Source: Flavobacteriales bacterium
GTDB lineage: Bacteria > Bacteroidota > Bacteroidia > NS11-12g > UBA9320
Length of the DNA: 64,000 nt
Reading direction: 5' to 3'
NCBI GenBank assembly: GCA_020635355.1
Contig: JACJZW010000003.1
Location: forward strand, 175,547 to 239,546
The notes under the pieces were generated by a model that had not been told where the DNA came from, did no database searches, and saw nothing but the letters and a program-made list of their open reading frames with translations. Both the position numbers and the translations under genes were made by a program. Below, piece by piece: positions 1 through 7,354 of this stretch (position 1 is the first letter of the stretch; every line of letters begins with the position of its first letter).

Positions 1-220
1 GTGCATATACCACACCGTCCAATTGGTCCGGAAGGTTGGGAATGTTCAATTCTCCATCGGCGTGAAAGGTCGTAAAGGGGATGCCATCATGACGTTCATT
101 CTCCGGAGTAGAATGAGCTGTGGCCCATACCTGATGCCCTTCATCGAGCAGTAATTGCATGGTGCGCAATCCAATGCCGGAGGTCCCGCCAATCACCAGA
201 TAATTCTTTGAATCCATCAT
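1..220 (-). CDS. Short-chain dehydrogenase/reductase, N-terminal part (cut by window edge)
   Basis: Reading the minus strand from the ATG at 218-220 gives an open frame of 73 codons running off the window edge. It starts MMDSKNYLVIGGTSGIGL. GGTSGIG at about residues 11-17 is the glycine-rich NAD(P)-binding turn of classical SDRs (family pattern TGxxxGIG), here with G replacing the usual T. A beta-alpha-beta Rossmann start follows (LLLDEGHQVWATAH). The catalytic Tyr-Lys pair lies outside the window, so the substrate cannot be inferred. The second ATG at 215-217 is an alternative start. The gene's 5' flank holds a G-rich tract and a repeat mosaic. Confidence 0.8.
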   Translation of the reverse strand, partial: MMDSKNYLVIGGTSGIGLRTMQLLLDEGHQVWATAHSTPENERHDGIPFTTFHADGELNIPNLPDQLDGVVYA

Positions 221-258
221 AGTTGATGATGAAACAACTTGTTCGTGAGATGGTTTTT

Positions 259-283
259 GGGGAATGGGGGATGGGGGATGGGG
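259..283 (+). other. G-quadruplex-capable G-tract upstream of the SDR gene
   Basis: Four G runs of 4, 5, 5 and 4 bases lie within 25 bases, separated by loops of 2-3 bases (259-262, 266-270, 273-277, 280-283). This fits the standard intramolecular G4 pattern. It sits about 40 bases upstream of the SDR start, on the strand complementary to the SDR transcript. A looser G-rich tract with the same GGGGGATGGGGGAT wording occurs at about 37648-37665 just after another gene, so this may simply be a recurrent low-complexity word in this genome. Confidence 0.5.
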
Positions 284-329
284 AAGGAATAACGAGTAAT
301 GAATAACTAAGATCTAAATGCTAAGAGCT

Positions 330-630
330 AAATGAGGGCTCTGTTGAGTTTGGAGATTTGAACTGAGAGTTCTGAGTTGTTTTGACTGTCGCGAGCATCC
401 GCTCGTGACAATTTTTTAATGAATAGACGAGCATTCGCTCGTCATATTTGATCGAAAACCACCCAAGATTGGTTTCCGTTGCAGACATAAAGATAGCCAC
501 GCTGTTTCATCGCCGCAGCCTTGGCGAAGGTGATGCTCCACCGCGGTAGCTTTAGCGCAGGCGCTCGCTATGACGTTTTCCAAAAGTATAATCCTTTGCG
601 AATCCTTTGCGACCATGGCGACCTTTAGTT
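330..630 (-). repeat. Dispersed repeat family 1, inverted mosaic copy (modules C-A-B on the minus strand)
   Basis: Read on the minus strand, this gap contains three blocks that recur elsewhere in the window. Block C (about 625-587) has the word CGCCATGGTCGC, also at 11757 and 13981. Block A (about 540-490) reads CATCACCTTCGCCAAGGCTG and matches 14911-14950. Block B (about 444-340) has two hairpins, GACGAGC-N4-GCTCGTC (427-444) and CGAGC-N4-GCTCG (near 392-405), followed by an ACTCAGAACTCTCAG-like stretch. It matches the 102-bp tandem unit at 15019-15345. No protein is supported here: the 92-codon minus-strand frame at 416-694 runs straight through these repeats. The rest of the 221-848 gap is the G-tract and the IS110 left flank. 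Confidence 0.7.
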
Positions 631-699
631 TGAAAAGTGGAATTTGTTGAGTAGTGTAAAAACTACATTTGAACAAAAACCTCCTTAGGAGCAAGGGGA

Positions 700-848
700 A
701 TCAGCTGGCGTCAAAGGTTAATGACCTATGCAAAGATTTTGACCCTTGTTCCTTATGTGAAAGCTCCAAATAGAAATTTAGGATTCAGTCCCATTATTAA
801 GGGCTCGGAGAATGCACATTCAAGGAGGTTGAATTATAAATAATATGT
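700..848 (+). ncRNA. Candidate IS110 bridge-RNA region (left non-coding end)
   Basis: IS110-group elements are known to encode a structured bridge RNA in the non-coding stretch between the left end and the recombinase gene. This interval is the corresponding place here. Visible pairing is weak: GCTCC at 763-767 can pair with GGAG at 807-810, enclosing AGTCCC (787-792) against GGGCT (801-805) with one bulge. An AAGGAGG motif at 822-828 lies 20 bases before the ATG, further than a normal ribosome-binding site. The target- and donor-binding loops could not be identified without knowing the element's boundaries. The call rests on position and family knowledge. Confidence 0.3.
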
Positions 849-1853
849 ATGGATCAAAGTTACTTCGTTGGAGTTGACATCTCCAAGTCCAAAGTGGATT
901 ACGTCGTTGTAAACAGCAAGCTTGAGTATTTACTTCATCGCGAGATTACCAATAAGGATGTTAAGCTAAGAACAGCCTTGAAGCAGTTGGCTAAACAGTT
1001 AGAGATCCGCTTTGAAGAAATGATGGTATGTTGCGAGGATACTGGTATTTACAATAGACCTCTGGAACGGGTTTGTTCGGAATTAGGTGTTTTACTGTGG
1101 GTGGAACATCCTGTTAAGATTAAACGGGCCAGTTCTGAATTAAGGGGTAAGAATGATAAGCTTGACGCTTGGAGAATTGCTGAATATTCAGTTCGGTACC
1201 ACGATCGAGCAATCGCCCATCAAGAGGCATCCGAACTCATCATGAAGCTTCGACAAGAGCACAAGGTTAGAGAGAGCCTGTTGGCTCAGAAAGTTGCTCT
1301 TAAAAACCAGTTGAAAGAGGCAAAGAGCCATGATCCTGAGGCATACAAACTCCTTCACAATGGGTATCGCAAAGTGCTAAAAACATTGATTCAGAGCATT
1401 GAGGAATCAGATAAGCGATTGAAAGAGCTAATTGAAGCTGATTCTCAGGTTCAGAAGAATGTGGAGCTAATGACTTCCATCAATGGGATAGGGATACAGA
1501 CTGCCATTCAGTTCGTGATTTATACTGAAAACTTTAGGTCATTCACAAGTGCTAAACACCTGGCTTGCTATGCCGGTGTCGTACCCTTTTCAAACGAATC
1601 AGGTACCGTTGTCAAGAAGCCACGCATATCGAAAATGGCTAATATGGTGCTTAAAAAGTTGCTTCACACTGCAGCAATGAGTGCCATCAGATTTAACAAA
1701 GAATTAAGAGTTTATTACCTGAGAAAGGTAGCCGAAGGAAAAAACAAGATGAGTGTACTGAACGCGATTCGAAACAAACTAGTGCACCGAATTTTTGTTG
1801 TGATCCAAAGACAAACACCATACCTTGAAGAAATACCAAATCCTATTAGATAG
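849..1853 (+). CDS. IS110-family transposase (DEDD recombinase)
   Basis: This 334-residue protein is the site-specific recombinase that moves the IS110 element. The N-terminal RuvC-like DEDD domain is visible: VGVDISK (D10), CCEDTGIYN (about 61-69) and KNDKLDAWRIAEYS (about 101-114), giving the acidic residues of the family. A helical linker rich in Lys and Glu spans about 125-200. The C-terminal Transposase_20 domain follows from about residue 208 (SINGIGIQTA, then ACYAGVVPFSNESG), carrying the helix-hairpin-helix-like part and the serine used in catalysis in this family. The ATG at 849 is supported because an in-frame TAA lies at 837-839. The length is typical and the frame is intact, so the copy could be active. 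Confidence 0.93.
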   Translation: MDQSYFVGVDISKSKVDYVVVNSKLEYLLHREITNKDVKLRTALKQLAKQLEIRFEEMMVCCEDTGIYNRPLERVCSELGVLLWVEHPVKIKRASSELRGKNDKLDAWRIAEYSVRYHDRAIAHQEASELIMKLRQEHKVRESLLAQKVALKNQLKEAKSHDPEAYKLLHNGYRKVLKTLIQSIEESDKRLKELIEADSQVQKNVELMTSINGIGIQTAIQFVIYTENFRSFTSAKHLACYAGVVPFSNESGTVVKKPRISKMANMVLKKLLHTAAMSAIRFNKELRVYYLRKVAEGKNKMSVLNAIRNKLVHRIFVVIQRQTPYLEEIPNPIR

Positions 1854-2028
1854 GATGTGAAAAACACTTGTTTATTACCATAGAAATCTTTGCGGTTAGA
1901 AACGAATAACTAAGTGCTTAGTGTTGACTCTCATGAGTTTAGTGGTTTGAGTAGTGAGTAGGAGCTACAAAATCAAACAGCATAAATCTTTCCGAACTCA
2001 TTAAACATTAAGCATTAAACATTCAACA

Positions 2029-3366
2029 TTACAAATAGTCAAGCATTCCCAGATTCACATACCGTCCAGTTTCGTTATTCATCACCAACAATACAATCCC
2101 AAATGAATGTGTTTCCAACAGTACAATCCCCGGAAGGTATCCAACCTCATCCTTGAAATGTTGTTCCAGAGGTGTGTCATTGAGATATAGATGTTGATCA
2201 CCATAAATGCGTGCCTCCTCCGGTTCGATCTTCCATTTATCTGAGATGGAAGAGTGCCGGATATTGTCCGTTTTTTTATCCGGAAACTTCATCGAAACCA
2301 GGCTTCGCAGTTCAAAGTAATAGCCGTAATCCCGATAGATGGTGTCCTCGATGGATTGTTCACTAAATTGCTGCCAAAGGGTGTACATTTCCCCTTTGTG
2401 CAAATTGTCTTTGGTCTCGTCCTTGATCGATTGGTACACGTAGGACCGGGTTAGCCGGCCGGCTGGATCAATCACGTGCCGGATAATCCGATAATCTCCA
2501 TCACAACCGCGAATGCATTTGTCGAATTCCAGGATCATAGTGTCGGCATAAAAAAAATAAGTTTTTAGTCCCCAGCTTCCAAAAGTCCATTCGAATCGTT
2601 GTTCAAGCTGTTTTCCTTCGTGTTCTACTCCATTAAGGGGTGAACTGTTTTCAACCCGAAGTGTACTTCGGTGATCCATGTTGCCAGCACCATCAGGCTG
2701 ATTGCTTAAATCAAATTCGCGCACTTCGTACTCATTGAAATGAATAAACGAGAGAATGTTGCCGGCAGCATCAGCGGTAAAAAGGGTGTCGTGTTCGTAA
2801 TACGTTAATTCTTCCCGGGATAAGTAAAATACCCCTGCCGACTGCCCATAGTTTAATGGTGTGTGGATGAGAGTTCCAAAGCGGATGTTGTTCATCAGGA
2901 TTTGATAATCCACCAGCATATCCAGCGATGCCCATGTATCTGGTTTGGAGCGTTTTCGTTTTTTGTTAATGAAGTGGCGTTCATATCGGAATACCCACAT
3001 CTGTCCGGATTTCATCGGATATACGTCCAGTAAAATGTCTGGTGAATCGAAGTACCGAAATGGTTCCGACACAAATTTCCATCGGTAGTGAAGCCCCGTA
3101 CCGGATGAATCAATCTCATGCTTCACTTGATGAAAACGATCCATTTGAGCGGCAAACGTGTCTACCGACAGCTGGGTTCGAACGGCTACAAAACGATTAT
3201 TGGGTGGTGCTTCCACAATGGATGAATCATTGAGAAAGAAGAATCGATCCTGTGGGAAGCGCTCAATAAGCTGACCATCGCTCCAATTAAACGCCGGCTG
3301 AGCCATGCCTATTGAAGGCAGGAACATGGCCGCTAGAATCGCCAAAAGGAAGTTTCTTTTTTTCAT
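2029..3366 (-). CDS. Secreted protein of unknown function
   Basis: I do not recognise this 445-residue protein. It begins MKKRNFLLAILAAMFLPSIGMAQ, a clear signal peptide with predicted cleavage after GMA. The mature part is rich in aromatic and charged residues (FFYADTMILEFDK, YYEHDTLFTAD) and looks all-beta, with no catalytic motif that I can name. No FPNP-type T9SS sorting domain is present: the C-terminus ends GRYVNLGMLDYL. It lies between the IS110 element and a beta-CASP nuclease gene, all separated by small gaps. A degraded word related to the intergenic repeats (CTAAGAGCTAAGAGG, about 3435-3450) lies just upstream of its start. Confidence 0.8.
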   Translation of the reverse strand: MKKRNFLLAILAAMFLPSIGMAQPAFNWSDGQLIERFPQDRFFFLNDSSIVEAPPNNRFVAVRTQLSVDTFAAQMDRFHQVKHEIDSSGTGLHYRWKFVSEPFRYFDSPDILLDVYPMKSGQMWVFRYERHFINKKRKRSKPDTWASLDMLVDYQILMNNIRFGTLIHTPLNYGQSAGVFYLSREELTYYEHDTLFTADAAGNILSFIHFNEYEVREFDLSNQPDGAGNMDHRSTLRVENSSPLNGVEHEGKQLEQRFEWTFGSWGLKTYFFYADTMILEFDKCIRGCDGDYRIIRHVIDPAGRLTRSYVYQSIKDETKDNLHKGEMYTLWQQFSEQSIEDTIYRDYGYYFELRSLVSMKFPDKKTDNIRHSSISDKWKIEPEEARIYGDQHLYLNDTPLEQHFKDEVGYLPGIVLLETHSFGIVLLVMNNETGRYVNLGMLDYL

Positions 3367-3519
3367 GATTTCGGTTTAGTCGCGATGATGCAATGTTCAT
3401 TCCGAAACAACCAACTTTGGAATGACTATCTAAAATCTAAGAGCTAAGAGGTCTGTGTCCCTGGCGGTCTCCGCGGCTTGGCGTTAAAATTTCGGGTAAT
3501 TCAACTTCATCACCGAAGA

Positions 3520-4935
3520 TCAGGATAACTCCAAGTTGTAGGTCTGCCCGAAATGTGGAATCTCAATGTTCCGGAACTTTTTCTCCTCCAAGGCCTGCTT
3601 AAATAACTCCTGTCGGTCCAGTTCGCCATGAACCAAAAACAGATTCTTAAGCTTATGCCGGTTCAGATTATCCAGATACGCCAACATCTCCGGTTGATCG
3701 CCGTGGGCAGAAAATGAATCCAGGATTTCCACCCGCGCCTTCACCTTGTAGAAATTTCCATAGATACGAACCTCTTCATCACCATCTCGTAATCGTCCTC
3801 CCAGTGTTCCGGGAGAACAGTAACCAACTACCAGCACACAATTGGCCGGATTTTCAATGTTGTTTGCCAAATGGTGTTTCACCCTTCCGGCCGTCATCAT
3901 GCCGCTGGCCGAAATAATAATGGCCGGCCCTTTCAGATTGTTGATGGCCTTGGACTGCTCCACACTTCGGACGTATTTGAGGTTGTTAAACCCAAACGGA
4001 TTGGGGTCATGATCCATGTATTCCACGATCTCTTCATCAAAACACTCCGGGTGCATCGTGAAGATGTCGGTGGCGTTCACCGCAAGCGGACTGTCCACGA
4101 ACACGGGAATCTTGGGTAGCTTTTTTTCATTTTCAAGTTGATCCAGCATGTAGACGATTTCCTGCGTCCGTCCAACGCTAAAAGCCGGGATGATGAGTTT
4201 ACCCTTATCGTCCACACAGGTTCGTTGGATCACTTCGAGTAGTTGCTGTCGGTTGTTGGGGGCACCACCGTGCTCTTTTCCACCATAGGTGGATTCGCAG
4301 ATGAGGTAGTCGACATCGTCCAGCGGCTGCGGATCGCGGAGGATGGGGCGGTCTGGCCGACCAATGTCACCGGTAAAGGCAATGAACTTATCGTATCCAC
4401 CGGGCATGGTGATGCGAAGCGTAACACTGGCAGAGCCAAGGATGTGGCCACTATCGCGAAATCGCACGGCAATGTCTTCCCGGATCTTGTACCAACGGTT
4501 ATAGCCAATCCCGATGAACTGATCCATACAGTTGCGGGCATCAATACCGGTATAAAGGGGATCAACGGGTTTAAGTCCGCGGCGTTCGCGGCTTTTGTTT
4601 TCATAGATCACATCCTTTTCCTGGATAAAGGCACTGTCCAGCAGCATGATAGCCGCCAAATCGCGTGTAGCACTGGTGCAGATGATGTCGCCCTCGAAGC
4701 CGTCTTTACACAGCTTTGGAATCCTGCCGCTGTGATCAATGTGGGCATGGGAGAGGATCATATAATCAATGGATGCCGGGTCATACATCCATTCGCGGTT
4801 GAAGTTCTCGTATTTGTCTTCATACCCCTGATAGAGTCCGCAATCCAGGAGGATGTTGGTTCCATCGTCCAGTGTTAACAAATGCGAACTTCCGGTAACG
4901 GTCTGCGCCGCCCCACAAAACTTGATCTTGGCCAT
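3520..4935 (-). CDS. Metallo-beta-lactamase/beta-CASP RNA-processing-type exonuclease
   Basis: This 471-residue protein belongs to the beta-CASP group of MBL-fold nucleases related to the CPSF-73/Ysh1 RNA-processing family. Zinc ligands are visible in order: HAHIDH at 63-68, H164 in DSGHILGS, and D190 in FTGD. The beta-CASP insert follows, with motif B-like SASGMMTAGRVKHH (about 342-355) and motif C SAHGDQ (409-413), then an RMMBL-type C-terminus (FLVHGELD). The likely role is cytoplasmic RNA hydrolysis; the substrate is not known from sequence. The start MAKIKFCGAAQTVTGSSH is standard for the family. A long frame on the opposite strand (4243-4878) is a shadow. Confidence 0.9.
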   Translation of the reverse strand: MAKIKFCGAAQTVTGSSHLLTLDDGTNILLDCGLYQGYEDKYENFNREWMYDPASIDYMILSHAHIDHSGRIPKLCKDGFEGDIICTSATRDLAAIMLLDSAFIQEKDVIYENKSRERRGLKPVDPLYTGIDARNCMDQFIGIGYNRWYKIREDIAVRFRDSGHILGSASVTLRITMPGGYDKFIAFTGDIGRPDRPILRDPQPLDDVDYLICESTYGGKEHGGAPNNRQQLLEVIQRTCVDDKGKLIIPAFSVGRTQEIVYMLDQLENEKKLPKIPVFVDSPLAVNATDIFTMHPECFDEEIVEYMDHDPNPFGFNNLKYVRSVEQSKAINNLKGPAIIISASGMMTAGRVKHHLANNIENPANCVLVVGYCSPGTLGGRLRDGDEEVRIYGNFYKVKARVEILDSFSAHGDQPEMLAYLDNLNRHKLKNLFLVHGELDRQELFKQALEEKKFRNIEIPHFGQTYNLELS

Positions 4936-5076
4936 GGTACGAAGTTAGGGGATTGGGGGGAGATCAAGACCGAGCCAAACATATTCGATGGAGTGTGTTT
5001 GGAATCAGGAAATAAATTAAATGAAGTTGTAATTCAGCGAGAATTTAATGTGATTTGATAGGCAGAAAGCCGCACT

Positions 5077-5802
5077 ATGGCAAGAAATCCCAACTGGCAT
5101 CGAGACGAGTTAATTCTGGCCCTTGATTTATATTTCAATATGAGTTCTGGGTTGATGAATGCCAGCAACCCTCAAATTGTTGAGCTGTCAAAGATTCTGA
5201 ATAAGCTCCCAATCCATACAATCCGACCTGATGAAGTAAAATTCAGAAATCCCAACGGAGTAAATCTTAAACTAAACAACTTCAAGGCTTTTGACCCTAA
5301 TTACGATGGAGTTGGAATGGAACGTGGAGGTAAATTGGATGAGGAGGTTTTTCAGGAGTTTCGTAATGAGCGAATTAGGCTTCACCAAATTGCAGATCAG
5401 ATTAGGAAAACTGTTGAAAATGATCAACTAAGTCTTGAACTTTATTCCATCGAGAATGAGGACAGTTCTGAGATAAAGGTCAAAGAGGGTCGAACACTGT
5501 ACAAGCTTCACAAGTTTAAAGAACGAAAGCCTCTAATTAACAAAAAGAAGAAAGAGTTCATTTTACATTCAACTGGTAAGCTTTTGTGTGAAGTCTGTGA
5601 TAAAGATCATTATCACTTTTATGGTGAATTGGGCTATCAATATATAGAATGTCATCATAAGAGCCCTATATCAGAGATAGTTGGAGAAGTTGAAACAACT
5701 TTGGATGACCTAGCCGTTGTCTGTGCTAATTGTCACAGAATGCTACACAGTAATATCAGCGTTTTCAATGTAGAAACCTTAAGAAATCATATTAGGATAT
5801 AG
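5077..5802 (+). CDS. HNH endonuclease, McrA/5-methylcytosine-restriction-like
   Basis: This 241-residue protein is probably a modification-dependent or general DNA endonuclease. The N-terminal half (about 1-110) has the pattern WHRDELILALDLYF ... FRNPNGVNLKLNNF ... RGGKLDEEV. This architecture is familiar from HNH proteins annotated as 5-methylcytosine-specific restriction enzymes. The C-terminal HNH domain shows CEVC (about 171-174), ECHHKSP (about 191-197) and CANCHRMLH (about 216-224): two CxxC zinc knuckles around the His-His catalytic start. No methyltransferase or other defence gene is adjacent, so it stands alone. The gene is A+T-richer than its neighbours by eye, which would fit horizontal acquisition. 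Confidence 0.85.
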   Translation: MARNPNWHRDELILALDLYFNMSSGLMNASNPQIVELSKILNKLPIHTIRPDEVKFRNPNGVNLKLNNFKAFDPNYDGVGMERGGKLDEEVFQEFRNERIRLHQIADQIRKTVENDQLSLELYSIENEDSSEIKVKEGRTLYKLHKFKERKPLINKKKKEFILHSTGKLLCEVCDKDHYHFYGELGYQYIECHHKSPISEIVGEVETTLDDLAVVCANCHRMLHSNISVFNVETLRNHIRI

Positions 5803-5932
5803 TGAATCAAGTGCGATATCAATGCGTCATTTGAGACATCAGTATGGCTTACCATCTCTGTGCACTACCAATATAACAAGCTGAAAACCTAACTGTCAAT
5901 GCATTATCTATAGTCAGGCCTACCTAAAATCC

Positions 5933-7270
5933 CTACAACCTCACAAACCGAACACACTCCACACCAGTCTCATACTGTATAAGGAACTGGTACACTCCCG
6001 GGGCTAACGCAGTGGTGGAAACGACATCTTGAGATGCATCCATAGTGGCAACATGTTCTCCCAATGAATTGGTGAGGGTGATGGATTCAACCGTTTGTGT
6101 GGGGTCAATTCGTAAGGTTACCATGTCACGAGTTGGGTTGGGAAAGACCATCGTTTGGATGCGCTCTACGTTACTACCGGTATGCAGGGCAATGTTCCAT
6201 TGTTCGATTTCACTCACCATGGCCGTGCCGTTGTCAAAGGATATCCCCCCGGCAACATATGCAGCGGAGGCGCTGGACGCTGCCGCATGATTTATACGAT
6301 CCCAAGCCATTTGACTCACCGTCCATTCGCCTGTTTTAGTATTCAAAACATCTACGGTATTGAACGAAGATGTGTAGCGCCACAGATCAATATCCAAGTC
6401 ACCCCCTCCGGCAAAAAAGATGTAATCTTCGGTGGAGCAAATCCGAATTCCACCTCGGGCGCGAGACAACTTTGCCGTGCTCCAGGAGGTACCGTCCCAA
6501 ATGTCCACCACATCACTTTGTGTAGTCCCCGTTGTGGTGCCGCCGGCAAAGTAAATTTTACCCTTGTGATAAAATCCTTTTGGCCCATACCTCGCTTGTG
6601 AAAGACTGTCGGTTGTCCAGGTATTGGTAGCGGCATTGAAAATATCAATCCGATTGGATACCTCACCGGAAGCCGTTCTACCCCCTGCAATGAAAGCCTG
6701 ATTGCCTGTCGAAACAACACCAGCGGCATCCCGATTGACGGTTCCATACGTGGACCAGGTTTTGGTTCGCTCATTATACAAATGAAAACGCTCTACCAGT
6801 TCGGCGTGGCTTTGGGCTGCGTCGAACCACTTAATCCCCGCCGCGATCAGGATGTAATCTCCAACTTTTACCGGGACACAGGTGAAGATGGTATCAGCAA
6901 GCTGGACGGTGGTGCGTTGTCCGTTCTGGAAAATATCAATGGCGTTGGAACCATACCAAGGACCACCTTGAAATGTGGTGCCTCCAATCACATACATGCC
7001 GCTGTCGCCAATAACACTGCCCGCAAAACAACGACCGGATGAGAGATCCCAGGACGACTTCCATTTGGATTCGTTCAGGTTGTAGATTTCAATTTTGTCG
7101 GACATGGAGCCGGACAGATTACCTCCAACCATATAGAGGGAATCACCCTGTTTGAGCATATCGAACTGAACCTTGGCATACGGCATTTGCTCGAAATAGG
7201 TCCATTGAGCGCTGAGTTGAAAGGCAGGGAAGAGGAGTAAGGTAAATACAAGTTTGAACAGTGGTTTCAT
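5933..7270 (-). CDS. Kelch-repeat secreted protein with T9SS sorting domain
   Basis: This 445-residue secreted protein has a signal peptide (MKPLFKLVFTLLLFPAFQLSAQ), then about six Kelch blades from roughly residue 25 to 345. Recurrent elements include MYVIGG, AFIAGG, IYFAGG, IFFAGG and AYVAGG, each followed by a W in the next strand (TKTWST, TNTWTT, TSWST). A type A T9SS sorting domain closes it: MVFPNPTRDMVTLRI, then LAPGVYQFLIQ and the final VRFVRL. Known biology of the family: Kelch propellers bind proteins or glycans, and the C-terminal domain directs export across the outer membrane and anchoring. The ligand is unknown. It is followed downstream on the same strand by nothing within 130 bases. 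Confidence 0.88.
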   Translation of the reverse strand: MKPLFKLVFTLLLFPAFQLSAQWTYFEQMPYAKVQFDMLKQGDSLYMVGGNLSGSMSDKIEIYNLNESKWKSSWDLSSGRCFAGSVIGDSGMYVIGGTTFQGGPWYGSNAIDIFQNGQRTTVQLADTIFTCVPVKVGDYILIAAGIKWFDAAQSHAELVERFHLYNERTKTWSTYGTVNRDAAGVVSTGNQAFIAGGRTASGEVSNRIDIFNAATNTWTTDSLSQARYGPKGFYHKGKIYFAGGTTTGTTQSDVVDIWDGTSWSTAKLSRARGGIRICSTEDYIFFAGGGDLDIDLWRYTSSFNTVDVLNTKTGEWTVSQMAWDRINHAAASSASAAYVAGGISFDNGTAMVSEIEQWNIALHTGSNVERIQTMVFPNPTRDMVTLRIDPTQTVESITLTNSLGEHVATMDASQDVVSTTALAPGVYQFLIQYETGVECVRFVRL

Positions 7271-7354
7271 ACGTGGTAACTTTTAACTTTTGGTCAACTT
7301 GGTTCATCCAAGATACGCATGAATTTTAAATATCAATCGGATTCATCCAAAACC

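Larger units (their letters stand above)
700..1900 (+). mobile_element. IS110-family insertion sequence (ends approximate)
   Basis: The element is called from its transposase (849-1853). IS110 elements usually lack clear terminal inverted repeats and target duplications, so the ends cannot be read directly and the coordinates are estimates. On the right, the sequence AATCTTTGCGGTTAG (about 1886-1900) resembles host intergenic repeat wording, so the right end probably lies between the stop codon and about 1890. On the left, 640-848 lacks obvious family-1 repeat blocks and probably contains the left end. The element appears to have inserted in a repeat-rich intergenic region and disrupts no recognisable gene. 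Confidence 0.6.

Noticed and set aside
416..694. 92-codon minus-strand open frame
   Set aside because: It runs through the dispersed family-1 repeat blocks and has no protein-like features; the frame is incidental to repeat sequence.
849..1853. Terminal inverted repeats of the insertion sequence
   Set aside because: I compared the flanks and found only a short AAAGATTT/AAATCTTT similarity (about 730-738 and 1885-1892), which is also common host intergenic wording; IS110 elements normally lack such repeats.
4243..4878. 211-codon plus-strand frame opposite the beta-CASP gene
   Set aside because: Shadow of a gene with complete zinc motifs on the minus strand.
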